NCBI RefSeq assembly: GCF_001640805.2
Contig: NC_066855.1
Location: forward strand, 17,946,639 to 18,010,638
Source of the DNA: Lates calcarifer
Lineage: Eukaryota; Chordata; Actinopteri; Centropomidae
Direction: 5' to 3'
Length of the DNA stretch: 64,000 bases
This document shows, in pieces, positions 1 to 13,039 of the stretch. The first letter of the stretch is position 1. Each line of letters starts with the position of its first letter. The notes under the pieces were generated by a model that did not search any database, was not told the origin of the DNA, and saw only the letters and a list, made by a program, of their open reading frames with translations. Both the position numbers and the translations under genes were made by a program.

Positions 1-3000
1 AACATGGTGTGCATGGTCAGTGTTAAAACCAACATGTCCAAAGACCAGAAAACTAGTTCTGAATTGGCTGCCAGACCAAACTCTCTCAGACTGGTTTATA
101 AGGCTAGTGGCATCTCAACAACTTTGGAAGAAACCATCTTTATCACTTCAGGATGAAGCTCAATTACTGTCAAAATTTTCACTGTAAAATATCTCAACAT
201 TTACTTTCCACCTGACTTTTCTTATAGCACCACCACCAGCAGGATGACATTTTCAGTTAAGAGTTAAACATCCCAGCAACTAACAACAACATAACATTGT
301 CATTCTGAACAGTAACTGATAGGTTACTAGGTGTATATCTGTAGTGCTTTTTGTTAGATACTTATCAGTACTTGCATCAACCTCCACAGTTTTACTGGGA
401 AGAGTAGGCACATCAAAAATGCCAGATGTTAGCAGTTCAGACCAATGAGACACTAGTACAAATTTAAGGGTGGAAAAAAAAGAGTGTGAAACATGAAATA
501 GAAAATATGGGGCTAAACAGTTGAATCTGAAACAACTTGAGTTGTTCTAGTTGGTTTTGATCACCTATCCCAACAACAGAAACATCCACAACAAAGCATA
601 TTTGTCTGTTCCTTTAAGAGACAACAAATCTCCATCTGAAATGATTGCATTTCCAGTACTACTGGCCACCATTTTGTTGTCATTCCTAGTTACCAATAAT
701 GCATGCCTCCTGTGAGAGGACCAACCCTTAATTTTGTGCCAAGTGAAGGAGGAACCGCAGCAGAGTTCAGACAAACAGGACCTGGTGTGAACACAGTGTA
801 ACAGTCTCTGGAATTTTTTGTTTGTTATATTTAACCTGAAGAAAAAGAGTCTTGTAGAAAGAATTATCAGCTATATAAGATATGTCTTTAATTTTTTATA
901 CTAGAGAATTTAATGTTAAACACTTGTATACAGGTTTTTCTCCTGCAAAGCAGTGCAGTTATTTTAATCAGAGAGAGTGAGAGAGTGACAGAGAGAGGCC
1001 TCATATTCCCACAAGTCATTCCTAATGAGATCCATTATCACCTGCAGGGATGACAGAGGGTGTCATTATCCAAAGTGCAATCAGAGGCTAGTGATGGTGG
1101 AGATTCTGCAGGTGCCATACCTCAACTGCTTGTAATATAGAGGGAATCTGATTATGTTTGCTAAACACTAGATTGTTTTTCTCTATGGAATACTGTATGA
1201 TGAACCTTTATAGAAAGCTATTTTCAACAGGAGATATAAAACCACACACTTTACCCCTCCTTTTGCTTTCATAAGTGCAATTACTGCGCATTTATGGGCC
1301 TAATGAGTTTTGACTTCATTTTCATTTACTAGATATTGGCTGTTTGGAAACATGTTGATCGCACACAGTAGAGTTTTCATTGAACAGCCAGGCTCCAGAT
1401 AGAAGCAGACCGGCTCGCCTTTGAAGGGTTTCCTGTTCTAAAAAATGTCATAGTTTTACGTCAGCTGAGGAAACTGAATGATCCTAACTTGTCAGAATGA
1501 AGGGCTCTATTCTTAAAAGTCAATCTGAAGACAGGAAACCAAACAAGATATTACTGATGACATATCGTCAGTCAGTAAGAAGGTAAACTTAGTGGTTCAT
1601 TGACAGAATTGTGATTTCAATGATTAAAAAAAAAAACTACTGCTAAAAAACTGCTAATGCTAACTGACTTTGTCCCAACAAAATGAATTCCCAACAATAT
1701 AAACAAAACAACAATGCATTAATAACTGAATTGCCAACATGAACGTCTACATTGAACGATGCTGCAAAACCTAGGACTATATTCAATAACCATCAGGGAA
1801 GGGAATGTCTAGGGTTAGTAAACTAAAACACTTGGTTAGGGTTAATTAGGGTTTGCCCAGTTGTTGAGCTCAGAACTCCATGTATTACTTTATGACTCAG
1901 TCACAGCTTTTCCTATGAATGAATGGGTGAAACATTTCCATAGACTCTGGATCAGTCAACTGCTCAGTCTATGGAAATATTAGACTTTAGGCCCCCATCA
2001 CACTGGATGATTTTTGGCTGTCCCTAATGACAGATAATAGTTCTAAGAGAAATGTGGTCACAAGTTGTGATCATCAGTCCACAACGGTGATGCTAAATCT
2101 GACTGAGACACATCCACCAACTCCTGATGTGGAGGTTTGGGGACCAAAGACAACCTGTGTCAGAAGTATAGGACCAAATTCTCACAGTGTGACTGCTGCT
2201 ATGACACCAACTAACAGAAAAAGATGCAGAATACACTGGCAAGCTAGTATTAGTGCTGTATACTGTGTTTATGTCTTTGCATCTGTTAGGTTTACATTGT
2301 ACCTCTGCTATTCACCAGATGTTAATCACAGCATCTGACATGGCTCTGATATCACTCTGAAAATACCTCTGAAGATACAACCTTTTGCTGGATAATTTGG
2401 AAAAGTAGTAACATTTGTACATTTTACCTTTAAGCTTGTTTAGTGAACCAACGAATCATTGGGTAATGTATGGAGTCCTGAGGTCACAAAAAGGGCATGG
2501 TCAGAGTGTATGGTTTGGGTTACTCAAACAAAATTCTTGGTTAAAGTTAGGAAAAGACCATAGCTGCAGTTAATAAAAAGCTATGCTAAATGCTAATTCT
2601 AAGTCATGATGGGACACAGACTCCTGCACAGTTTCCTGCACATTCTTACTTATTTTCCAACATAAAGAACACACTCGCCCTTCAGTTGCACTGGATGGTA
2701 AATTGTCCAACATGGAATTCATTCTTAGTGAGACTGAGCTGATTTAGAAGCAAAATTAACTCCATTCCCTACAATGATAAAAACCAGTTTAGCTGTTGAT
2801 CGTAGGACCAACACTGTTTTTTCTGGATGCATTAAATCTGAGTGATTAAACTTCTTAGAAAAGGTTTCGTGTGTTAACTGTGGATCCAGATGTTTAACGT
2901 GTGGTCGTTGCTCGACTGTCCCAAGCGGACACGGCACCATCACTTAATTTCTCCTGTTCAGAGAATCATGGTTATATTATCTCCAATGACATGACGTAAA

Positions 3001-3559
3001 ATCTACCACGTTTCATTCTGTCTGAAAATGGACGAGCAGAAGAAAAGCAGACTTCAGTTCAGTGTATGGGAGGATTTTTAGTGTCTGCTGGACCATCAAT
3101 CTTGGACGCACCTCTCACCTGAACAGACTCTACATGGATGTTTTCTAACTGTGTCAGTAGTTGCTCTTGTGAACCCACTTGCTTTTCACACTGTGCTCCA
3201 CAACACGATGATGGACAGACTGAGAGTGAGGACCCTGAGGTTGTGATTGGTCTGTGTGCCGGGGCAGCTCCATGTGTCACCCCCTTTACGTTTAAAACTC
3301 CAGCGCCCCGTCAGAAGATGAAAACATGAACTGTCATAGCATATAGTCTGTCACAGTACATCTAAGGGAGACCCTTATTTTATTTATGAATATGCTGCTT
3401 GGAGTTTCTTAATCTTTAATAAAGAAATATGATTTACACATTTGTTTCTAATGTTGTTTAATGACAGCAGAAGTTCTGTATTTATGGCTATTCTACATAA
3501 GATATTTAATCATTCTGTAAATCTGAATGTTAATCATTAAACTGTTGCTAGGTAAGCAC
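1..3559. other. gene-free stretch
   Basis: I see no exon, RNA gene or recognisable transposon in this stretch. The open frames here (the longest about 100 codons) have no family resemblance and no splice or start context. A GA-rich patch lies near 970-1000, an A run near 1625-1636, and a few TTAGGG-like hexamers near 1812-1851. The sequence between about 980 and 1110 is of mixed composition without repeat character and could be conserved non-coding DNA, but that cannot be judged from one genome. Confidence 0.6.
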
Positions 3560-3840
3560 CAGTGGTGGAATTATTCATATCGTTTACTTAAGAGTAAGTA
3601 GCAATACCGCAGTATTAAAATAAGAAAACTGAAACTAAAAGTACTGTATTCAAAATTTTACTGACGTAAAAGTATTACCAGCCAAATCTATATAACATTT
3701 TATTGTTGACTCATATTACTGACTAATTAAGCAGCATTTAAATCTTTTCAAGCTACAACTTCTAGAAATGTGGTAATAAGTGAGGTAGCGTAACTTTTCA
3801 GGTAAGAAATATCTATCAGAATGGAGAACTAGTCGAGTCA
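3560..3840 (+). mobile_element. hAT-like MITE fragment
   Basis: The segment opens with CAGTGGTGGAA and continues with the TTTACTTAAG and GTAAGTAGCAATACC stretches typical of an abundant teleost non-autonomous DNA element whose ends read CAGTGGTGGA. The interior is AT-rich and has no coding potential. The matching far terminus is not clear. A CACCACTG lies at 3890-3897, but the sequence leading to it (GAGTC-rich) looks like a different repeat, and the eight bases flanking each end do not match. Short pieces of the same terminus recur in the loops of two palindromes at 33.5 and 39.0 kb. Family assignment is from memory. Confidence 0.5.
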
Positions 3841-4164
3841 TGAGTCCTAAAAATCAGGCCTTGAGTCTGATTGCTGGATTCCAGTACTACACCACTGCAC
3901 CCTAAGGCATGACAGCCCCTCTGTCAATGCACACTGCATTTAAAGTTTTCCCTTTGGCCCAAATTTCTTGACCTTTGTCATATTCAATCTTGGAAACTAC
4001 TGATCACTTCCTTCTGTATGTTCATTAGTCAAGCATGAAGATCACATTTCAGTGAAATTTAAGGTGTATAAAGGACAGATATTTCTATTTAACAAATGTT
4101 TTGAAACAATCAAAATCTTCAATTTGTTAGTCTCTAACCAGTACCATCCACCATGGATGTATGG

Positions 4165-4342
4165 ATGGGACCGGATGATGGGTGAGAGGCGGGGTACACT
4201 CTGGACAGATCACCAGTCCATCACAGGACCAACATATGTAGACAAACATTCATTCATCACTCACATTCACACCCACAGTCAATCTAGAGTCACCAATTAA
4301 CCTAACCTGCATGTCTTTGGACAGTGGGAGGAAGCCAGGAGT
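4165..4342 (+). repeat. dispersed teleost repeat (GGTGAGAGGCGGGGTAC family)
   Basis: The motifs GGTGAGAGGCGGGGTAC (4181-4197), a CACATTCACACC block, CCAATTAACCTAAC and CATGTCTTTGGACAGTGGGA follow one another in the order seen in a very common fish interspersed repeat. The copy has diverged and codes for nothing. I know the family from memory as a LINE- or SINE-derived repeat and cannot give its exact class. Confidence 0.55.
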
Positions 4343-4490
4343 GTTAACTGGTTCCCACAAAACTAAATCTTACAAACTGTCAGACAAATACATTTTTTTC
4401 ATTTTTCAAAAACACTACATCATCGGTTCCTTTATTTACCTGTTGTGTAAAATCTTAGGCAGTAAGTCTCTAGATTTTCTCATCTGCAGT

Positions 4491-4767
4491 GTAAATGGAC
4501 TGTACTTATATAGCGCTTTTCTAGTCTTTTCAACCACTCAAAGCGCTTCACACTACAGGTCACATTCACCCCAGTCACACACACATTCATACAGCACCTC
4601 TATACAACAGTGCTTTCTAGCACATATACACACATTCACACACCGATGACACATCAGAGGCAGTTTGGGGTTCAGCATCATCTACTTCGGCATGCGGACT
4701 GGAGGAGCCGGGAATCGAACCACCGACCTTCTGATTGGTGGGCGACTGCTCTACCTCCTGTGGCTCA
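4491..4767 (-). mobile_element. tRNA-derived SINE, minus strand
   Basis: Read on the minus strand the element starts near 4767 with a tRNA-like head. A box-A-like segment (GAGGTAGAGCAG, about 4744-4755) is followed about 25 bases later by a good box B, GGTTCGATTCC (4711-4721). The body then runs to a 3' end containing GCGCTATATAAG and the CAGTCCATTT tail near 4491-4515. On the plus strand this reads as the familiar fish repeat with AAAGCGCTTCACACTAC and CACATTCACCC. The 3' motif GCGCTATATAA is shared with the LINE-type tails at 18.9 and 41.5 kb, which suggests mobilisation by an L2-type LINE (inference). Confidence 0.7.
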
Positions 4768-6399
4768 ATGTTCACTTTTGCCTTTGTTGTAATACTAACA
4801 AAGTTAATATTATTAAATTATTTTTAAAACTTAAATTTAAATGAAGAGTTTAAGGAACACTCTCCATGCAGTTCCTGGGTTTAACCTCAGCAGAGAAGAG
4901 TTATTTCCATTTGTGCCAAGTTAGAGATTTATCTGACCAGACATCCTGCTGTTTTCAAAGCAAAGATACTTCCACTGAGCATTAAGTGGAGCGACTGCAC
5001 ACTCAGCAACCAGGTTCATACTGATTTTACCTGAATCCAAATGAAAGTTTTTTTTTTAAATGGATTTTTCTCTTCAGGCCTCAAGGCACTAAACTAGAAA
5101 ATCTGAAATGATGTGCAGACTCTTGATATTTGCTGTACACCTCATCCTCATGACTGAGGTGGAATCAATAACCGATCAGAGCTTCTACCTGATTTTGTGG
5201 ACAGGACTCTGTGGTCAAGTGGAGAATCTCTGCAGGAACCTAAATGTTGTTTCAGATCAATTAATCAATGCCTTCCTGCTTTTGATAAGAGCTTCCTGTC
5301 TAAATGTTAATCTAAAACAGATGCAGCTTAAAATTATGTCTTAAAAACCTTGATTCAAACTCACTAGAGGTCAAACAGCAGCCTGAGGCACCTTCAGCAG
5401 TTCCTCTAATGGCCTTTAGCTGGTGCTCCAGTATAAATCTAAAAACTGTGTTGATTTGAAGAGACAAAGCCCAAAATTCTCTTTAGAAATACACAAGTTC
5501 TTTTTCCCAGTTAAATTTGGTTGCCAGAGGTATTTTTCACTTTTTGTAATTTGTGGCAACTGTGAGAATTAAAAAAAAAAAAAAAAAACAACAACAAGAA
5601 AGACCTGACATTTGAGAAGCTGGAAAAAGAAAATATAATCATTTTTACTTGAAAACTGATCAAAACATTTAATTGATCATAGGTGCTGATTAATCTCCTG
5701 TGGATTGACTGTACATAACTGATCTATCATTATCATTATCTCTGCTCTCAGATCACATCTAAGACAATACATATTGACCAGTCCACAACATGAAAACCAC
5801 TGACAGGTGAAGTGAATAACATTGATCAGTCTGGTTACAATACAGCGCTCTGCTGGCACCCTTTCTGGTCCTGACATTCATCTGAATGACACTTTGACAT
5901 GTACCACCCATGAGCCTTTGGGGGTTTAACTGTTTGATTCACTGAGTTTTCTCAGCCTCTATCTAGTGGCCAATAAAGAAACTGCAGCTCGAGGCCACGC
6001 TGTCCTTCAGCTGTCCTCACTGCCACCGTGTGCGAGTGAACATAAGACGATGTTCTTAGTATTTATGACTATGTTCTGTGCTGTGGAATCACATCATTAC
6101 CTCAGTACGTACAGCGCCACTACACAATACTGAGCCAGTGACAGAGTGTCCTGTACAGGGAAAGACATTTCTGTGGCGCATACATGAATTCTTGTGCTTT
6201 TCACAGTTTCTCGCCTTCCCTCTCCCTCTCTGCTGCATCCTGCCATCAGCGCGCCTGGCAGAAAACATCCTCTGCTCTGTCAATTAGGGGGGAAGATTTA
6301 GTGTGACGCACCGGGAGGAGGAATTGAACCGACACACTGGGACGTGCAGGATGTCAGCTGTCCCCTGGCTTTAAACTCATCCGCACCATGTTTTGCTGT
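4768..6399. other. gene-free stretch with a MITE fragment
   Basis: This holds no recognisable exon. It includes an 18-base A run near 5570-5588 and a decayed MITE piece listed separately at 5597-5700. The region 5970-6300 is somewhat richer in CpG and codons on both strands, but no frame resembles a known protein. Confidence 0.5.
5597..5700 (+). repeat. fragment of the AGGGCTGCAACTAA-type MITE
   Basis: GACATTTGAGAAGCTGGAA followed by a TTTTTACTTGAAAACTGA block, ATTAATTGATCATAGGTGC and TGATTAATC matches in order the 3' half of a very common teleost hAT-like MITE. The 5' end with AGGGCTGCAACTAA is missing here. The better copy is at 25.87 kb. Confidence 0.4.
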
Positions 6400-6690
6400 C
6401 ACTACTCTGACTGCCTGGATAGATAGCTGGTTGGACAGCTGACTTGACTAAATGGTTACATGGCCGCCTGGTTTGCTTAGAGACTAACAAGCCAAAGGAG
6501 AGGATATCTGAGTGGTAAACTGGCAAGATGCCTGGTTGGCGCAGTGGTTCGTTGAGTGGTCGGACAAATGACTGAGTGGCTCCTACACGAAGTGGCGGGT
6601 GACACTGGAGCTGAGAGATGTCTTTGGATGAACCCGTGCTTGCTAAATGACAGCCAGACAGATGGATGGATGGATGGATGAATGGATGGC
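6400..6690 (+). repeat. degenerate tetranucleotide tract ending in (GGAT)n
   Basis: The segment is built from scattered GACTG, CTGG, GTTGG and GATGG words spaced roughly in fours. It ends in an almost pure TGGATGGATGGATGGATG run at 6661-6690. It reads as an old tetranucleotide microsatellite that has largely decayed at one end while the other end is still young. Confidence 0.45.
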
Positions 6691-7488
6691 AGCAGACCAG
6701 ATTATCCCAAAGACAAATCAAAGACGAGAGGGAAGAAAAACAAGAAGCCCAGACTTTCCTCTCTCTCCTCTTTGTGTAGCTGTATTTATCACTTTTTCAA
6801 CATCGATTACACCCAAAACCTTTTGTTACCCTGTGGCAAAACCCTGCTAAAAATCTACATGGATTATCTGCTTTCCGTGTACTGCTTAAGTTTCAGAGCA
6901 CTTGGAGCTGTTAGTGCGTTTATATGACACATTCCTCCTCCTCTTCCCTGCTGCTGAGTTGTGCCTTCTGGATAAAACACCTCATTACTCACTTTACCTC
7001 CAGCAGCTGGAAGAAATAAAAGCCAATATGAATGTGAAGGTCCAGTTGTGCCGGGCAGTTATGGGCCATTATATAGTTACAGGCCCGAGCTGCTGTCACA
7101 CAGGGAGATGGGTCAGTGTCTGTAAATCAAAGGACAGACAGCGTGAAGTCGCTCGGTTGTGTTAACATAGCAGAGCTGTGCACATGAAATACCGAGCAGG
7201 CTCTGGAGGCACACAGGCATGAAATGGAGGCCGGTCTGCCGCTATAAATATGCAGATTCACTAAAAGTGCAGCAAAAGTCCTGCCATCACTGCCCTCAGT
7301 CCAGCAGAGATGGGGCTAAGGAGGACAAATTAAACCTGCTTTAAGCTCTAATGACAAGATGTAGGATGTTCTCTGTCAGCACTAATTTGCACCTATTATC
7401 ACAAATGTAAGCATCTTTTAATCTTTTAACCAATCCACATTTCCTGAATCCTCAGTGACAAGGTTCAAAAATATTCTGCCTGCCAGAA
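6691..7488. other. gene-free stretch
   Basis: No exon is recognised. The segment 7195-7345 (around CCGCTATAAATATGCAGATT and the following CAGCAAAAGTCCTGCC) is unique, of mixed composition, and carries none of the repeat signatures found elsewhere. It is a candidate for conserved non-coding sequence only. Confidence 0.4.
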
Positions 7489-7590
7489 TAGTGGTTTCCA
7501 AACCCCAGCCTGTGAACTAGAGCCAGGCCACAAAACATTTGCTACCAAGCCACAAGGGAACTGTATGGCCTGGGCAAAAACGCTGAATCT
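7489..7590 (+). repeat. possible hAT (ZBED-type) terminal fragment
   Basis: TAGTGGTTTCCAAACCCCAG followed by CCTGTGAACTAGAGCCAGG and CCACAAAACATTTG resembles the terminus of hAT elements that begin CAGTGGTTCCCAA and continue with a GGTCCGGGCC-like block. Only one end is visible. The assignment rests on this short resemblance. Confidence 0.3.
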
Positions 7591-10416
7591 ATCTTAACCG
7601 CTTTCTAAGTAACCAGTCCATCATCACACACATTTTCAAATCAGAGTGAGGCGTGTCACATGAGTACAACAGAGCAGCTCGAGTTGTCTGCCTGAACTAG
7701 CTCGCAACCGAGGCTCCATTAGGTTAAAACCGAGTACACTGCTGGACTGTGTATGGCCATGCAGAGCGTCTCTCTCCTGCCGGGCTGCTGATAACTCACC
7801 ATAACTCGCCACTCTGCAAACACCTCACACCAGATCTGAGAGTTTCCAAGCCAACAAACACAAACAAGTCATGCTACCTGATGACATGATACAAAGTGTT
7901 TGCACCAAATCATTTTAACAGAACGATGGCCAATCAGAAAAGTCTGACAGCCTGCTGACGGTCTGTGCATGTCTTTCCATGTCTGTTGCAGTCCAGCCTA
8001 AAAGGTGTTCTTATCAAGTGTGTTTTTAAACTATTGATTGTTTATTGGTCTCTATTTGTCCAGCTGCTCTTTATGGAAGTACTGCTTATTTGTGTTCTGC
8101 TGCTTTACAAGCCTTTGAAAGTCTGCATACACTGAACAGTGGATGTTATTGTATTGTTGGATAAAGGTTTCGCTGCGTTGCGTGATTTGTTCATGTCTGC
8201 CTCTGCTGCTTTTGTTGTCATTTCAGCTCCCTGCTGTCCTGCCGTTATATTTATTAACCTGTCACGTCACTGGTTTTAGAGCATCTTCCTCAAGAACTGC
8301 TGACTGGTTAACACTGACACATTACATGTACACGTGAAGAGACTGTATTGTTTCATCTGTTATATTCAAATTCTATAATACTTGAAAATATCACGTGGTT
8401 TACTCTAAAAGAAAAAATGCTGTCTTTTCTGATTGGTTAAAGCACACTTAGAATTTAAATATTAACCTCACAATATACATCTATAAATTCAAATATTTAA
8501 GTCCTGACTGAAAATTACTGTTTTCTCTGTGTTTAATATGTGGTACCATGCAACCAAGAGCTGCTTGATAATAACCCTATTTACTCTGTCTATTTATTGG
8601 TTATGATAATAAAAGACACATTAAATATTTGTATTTAGGGGACAGCTCTGAGCCAATTGGTCTAATGATTGGTGGTTTTTTTTTTTTTTTTAGAACAACA
8701 CAGACAGTTTAGGCCTAAATGATAATTCCTGGCTCAAACACATTCTCAACACCACATCATCACTCATTCAGGAGGGGGGGGGGGGGGGTTCCAACAGGGA
8801 AGAAGAAATTTCATGCTCTCACCTCCTCCGTTAAAATGCTTGTTATTCTTCCTTTCTCTACGTTTCAACGTCTCCTCTCTGTCCTCGGTCAGTCTGTCTC
8901 TACCACTCCGCCTCCTCCTTCTCTTCTGGATCGCTGCTGCCATCTGCACAGGACAATCTTCCACAGAAGTTTCTGTTGGAATGACAAGAACAGTGAAAAA
9001 GCTGTGGTAAGACGGTGAAAATAGGCCGTGAAGTCACTCAGATAAAGAGGGATCATCCTCTAGGGAACAGCAGCCACAAATCACTTCTGTGCTGACAATG
9101 ACATTGTTTATTGTTCAATATGGATTCTAGGGGCAGTGATAAGTTTCTATCCATTGTGAATGGACCCTGGAGGAGCAGCCTGGCATCACCTGCTGAGCTA
9201 CAAAGATTTAAAAGACGCCAGAAAAAGCTCAACTTTATGCAAATGTCCTCACAAGGTGACTGACAATGAGATAAGAGCAAGTTATTCACCACTCTGCTCA
9301 AGAAGCGTGGGGATTGTTTCCAGCACAGATAGAGGACCGCTATGCTAACCAGTCTCGCTAGCTCAGGGATCAGTATTAAAACAAAAAACAAACACCTTCC
9401 TTGTGTGTAAAGCAACTGACCAACACACACACAGAGCTACAGGCCACAGAGACTGCATGTTGGAGTAGTAAATTAAATGATCACTTGAAGTAAGGAGTGC
9501 ACATTAACAAGACACTCAAAGCACTAACAGGTACGAAGATTTTACAAACTATGTGTCAATCCTTCAAATTTCTTCACTAAGTTTGTCCTGTTTCTGTTCT
9601 TCCTCAACATTACACAACATTGCATACAAACAAACACTTGGTCCAGTACTATTTGTAGCTGCCAAAACCCAGATCTGCACCACTGGAGCCCAGTCTGAGC
9701 CGTATACCACCTGGATGTTCTCCTAAATCCCATTCTTCAGACGGATTACACCTTCCAATCCGAGGAAACCACCTCCAACCAAACAAATCCTCAAAGGAGA
9801 CATTCACCACACGCTGATGTAACTGTGCCTCAACTATTACACCACTGTTAGAGCTGCACAACACTGCCAAGGGAACAAAAAAGATGCTACACAAAACATA
9901 TTTTTTTGCTGATTGCAGTGCTTTTGACAAACTGAGACGCCTGCACAGTTGTCTCTATAGTATTTATCATTCAGCTCTGATAAAAGGAGTAAAAGATGAG
10001 TTGAGGAGGGTTTTTTTTTTTTTTTTTTTTGAAAAAAAGAATGAAAGATTATTGCTGACAGGTAATTTAATTTGCACAGCAGGAATTTGGGTCAAAGCAC
10101 CACATCTTGTTTAAGCAGCTGTCAGAAACATCCTCTCCTCCCCTTCTGTGAATTTAAAAGTTGAAATCATCAGTCTTTATATTCGGTGAGGTCTGAGCCC
10201 TGTCTGTCTGTCACTGTGTAAACCAGTGAAGGTGTGAAATATGGTTAACGAGCAGGCGCACCACCATAATAACACCTCGACATGATCACAAATTCAGTTG
10301 CACAGAGGCTCATGTATGTTATTCATTTTCACCTTCTGACCTCAGGTAGTGTGAACAGAGAAACAGGTCTTATACAAGAGCAGGGGCTTTTGTTCTGAAC
10401 TTTCTTTGTTTTGTGA
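7591..10416. other. gene-free stretch with homopolymer runs
   Basis: This contains no supported gene. Homopolymers include a 16-base T run (8676-8691), a 15-base G run (8774-8788) and a T run near 10011-10030. A pyrimidine-rich block with CTCCTC words covers about 8815-8940 and gives spurious open frames on both strands. Confidence 0.5.
8774..8788 (+). repeat. 15-base poly-G run
   Basis: This is an uninterrupted run of 15 guanines preceded by GGA. It is long for a G homopolymer in a vertebrate genome and could form G-quadruplex-like structure or cause sequencing errors. Confidence 0.9.
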
Positions 10417-10650
10417 CAGGGCTGAAACTAGTTTTCAATTAATCAAAATCATCAGCAAGTGTTTTTAAAACCAATTAATTGTTTTGAGTACTTTCTGAAA
10501 GTGTAAAACAGTAGACAATAATGTGATTGTCCACTGCTTTTCTGTTTCATATTATTTATAAATTTAATATCTCTGGGGTTTGGACAGTGACATTTAACAG
10601 ACCAAAAAATAAAAAACAATTGCCAATGAATAACAAGGATTATCTTCAGA
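10417..10650 (+). mobile_element. AGGGCTG-type MITE, decayed
   Basis: The segment begins ACAGGGCTGAAACTAGTTTT, close to the AGGGCTGCAACTAA start of a common teleost MITE. It continues with CAATTAATC, a GTAGACAATAATGTGATTG block and GACAGTGACATTTAACAGACC in an order resembling that family. It lies directly upstream of the 801-bp hAT-like element. Divergence is heavy and the 3' end is indistinct. Confidence 0.4.
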
Positions 10651-10661
10651 TTCATTTATAG

Positions 10662-11462
10662 TAGTGGTGGGACTCGATTAAAAAAAAAATCAAATTAGTG
10701 AGGGGCTTTGTAATTAGTTAATCGCGATTAATTGCATTTTAATCGCATATCAATATTTGACACGTTGCAAGAAGCAACATTTTTCAATTCAAACAGATTT
10801 TGGCAGATGACTGGATCAATGAATAGACTTAAACAACAAAATCGTGTTTATTAGTTTTGTAAACTTCCACTGTCTAGAAAATGTTTTGGTTTGTGTGTTT
10901 TTTTAAATAAAACACAGCACTTTTATATTCCAGAAGAGAGGTAAAACATCTTAGCGTGACTAAACAGTAACAAACCCATTGGCCTCAGTGAGTTTGTTTG
11001 TGGACTTACTCATTGTGGCGTCGTCTGGTCGAGTGTGGGTTAGCAACACTGCTTGCTCGTACTAGGACTAACGTTAACGTTAGCTCTGGCGTCTGTGCTC
11101 GATGCTACATGTTTAGCATTGAGGTGATACCAGAGACTGGAATTGCTTCGGTGATATGCTAATTCTTTGTTCGTATCACCTGGCCATGCAACGCGCTCTC
11201 ATCTGTTTCATCTATCATGTTTGTCGTTAGCCTGCTACCGTGCTTTTCCGCTTTCCACGTGGGGCTTTTTGTCTGACGTCACTCCTCGTATCTGGTGCAT
11301 CGGTGTAATCAGTATGCCAGGAACTGAAAGGAACGTTCTCAGGTGCACTGAGAAACGTTTTCACGTTGTCTGGAGTGTAAAAATAAAGTACAATGATTTT
11401 TTTTACGTGTTATATTTTCGTAATTAATTAATCGGAATTAACATGTTAAAGTCCCAGCCCTA
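10662..11462 (+). mobile_element. hAT-like non-autonomous DNA element, 801 bp
   Basis: The ends are inverted repeats. TAGTGGTGGGACT (10662-10674) matches the reverse complement of AGTCCCAGCCCTA (11450-11462) at 11 of 13 positions. Just inside both ends are ATTAATCG-rich stretches (about 10711-10733 and 11421-11440). The eight bases outside each end, ATTTATAG and ATTTATTT, agree at 6 of 8 positions, as expected of an old 8-bp hAT target duplication. The middle (11000-11300) has higher GC and words such as GTTAACGTTAGC, but no transposase frame. Confidence 0.65.
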
Positions 11463-11470
11463 ATTTATTT

Positions 11471-13035
11471 ATTTTGTTTTCTGACCTCCTCCTGTCTTAA
11501 TACTGTAACTCAGTTTTCCTTCCATGATGAATTCACTACAATGATCATTTTCACACCATCAGCTCCATCACTTCCTGTCACATCAACAGCCCAATGTAAC
11601 GTCTTTGAAATATATTCTGTTTACACTGACTTATGGCAAAAGCAGCACATCCTTTAAGAGGCTGCAACCAGAGAATGATTTTCACATTTATTTACTTTTC
11701 AATGGCCACATATATGTATATATAGTTTTAAAGGAGGAAAGTCAGTGTGGTACATGTGTACAACATTGTGAAATTACTGTTTCAGCTATCAGAGAAAACA
11801 TAATTCCACCTACCTTCCATTTTTTGTCTTTTTTTTTAAATTATTATTATTAGATTCCCATTCGAATGTAGCACAAACTTTAACCAAATGTTCAGAAAAT
11901 CAACAAAAGAAAAAGAATGCATGTTTCCATCCACTCCTGTTATGTGAGGCCATTGGTTGATGGAGCTGATTCTCCAATCGCTGCCATTAAAACCATAGAC
12001 TGTATATACAGCCTATAATTAAAACACTACAGAAGAGGAAGAGCACACAGGCCATGGAAAACATGATGGAAGTTTTTCTGTTTCTTTATGTGCAAACTTA
12101 CACTTACAGATATGTATGGTTTGGTGTGGTCAAACCCTGGAGTACATTTGTACATCACCGCAGAAACGTGTGCAGTTGAACCACAAAATAAACTAAAGTT
12201 GACAGAGAAACACTGTGAACTTTTCTCACCACAAAACTGGAAAAATTCAGACTCCATGCAGAAGGAACCCTGTCAGCCACGATGGAGTTCAAACTCCAGA
12301 TCTTCTCACAGAGAAATGATGAAAATATTTAAATGTTAGCGCCGTCAGTCTTGTGTGTAGAGTGGGTGTAGCCTTGAGGTTATCGGGCGGGCAGCTCCCA
12401 GTGCAAATGTCTGGTTGAATCAGGGCCTCCACACCTCCAGGAGCTGCATCAAAAACTCGTTTCTCACTCCCACAAAAAAAAAAAAAAAAAAAAAAGTGTG
12501 ACTCACATTCAACCATCAGCCCTCATCTTCCACTGTGGGCTGGAAAACTTCATCTCCTCACAAGTCACCTCACATCACCTCCAACACATTGAATCAAATC
12601 TTCTTCCCTCTTCATTACTTTAAACATATGTCATCCACCACTCTCATTAGCATTCTGTTGGTGCATTCTGCACTGTTGAGTTGTTGAGTTAAACATCTTT
12701 TGTCCTGGTCTCATCTTCAGTGGCCAATGGTAACCAATGGTAAAGCCTGCATACGTTAGATGTTAGGTTATACATTAGACCTTTAAACCTTTAGATCTTT
12801 ATATGCAGTCAATGGTTAGACCAAAGCCCTCAGCTGCACTGAAGCAGCTCAGCAGTGATGAGGTAATTTTAGGGTAATGCTGGGGTAATTGCAGAGGAAG
12901 TAATTGGGTGATGTATGGTAACAATGAGAATATGTAGGTCACTCTTTTCTACATTTTTTTTTTTGAATAGGGTAATTATGGGGAAAACACATCAAGGAAA
13001 TAACAGGGAGGGAAGATGTATAATCAAGTAAAAAG
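11471..13035. other. gene-free stretch
   Basis: No exon or named repeat is recognised. A 22-base A run lies near 12473-12495. Open frames of 75-85 codons near 12.0-12.5 kb are low-complexity or lack any family signature. Confidence 0.5.
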
Positions 13036-13039
13036 TGGA

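Noticed and set aside
1812..1851. TTAGGG-like hexamers
   Set aside because: Only a few non-contiguous units such as GGTTAGGGTTAATTAGGG; not an interstitial telomere array.
3890..3897. CACCACTG as the far end of the MITE at 3560
   Set aside because: The flanking octamers do not match and the adjacent GAGTC-rich text belongs to a different repeat, so the boundary was not used.
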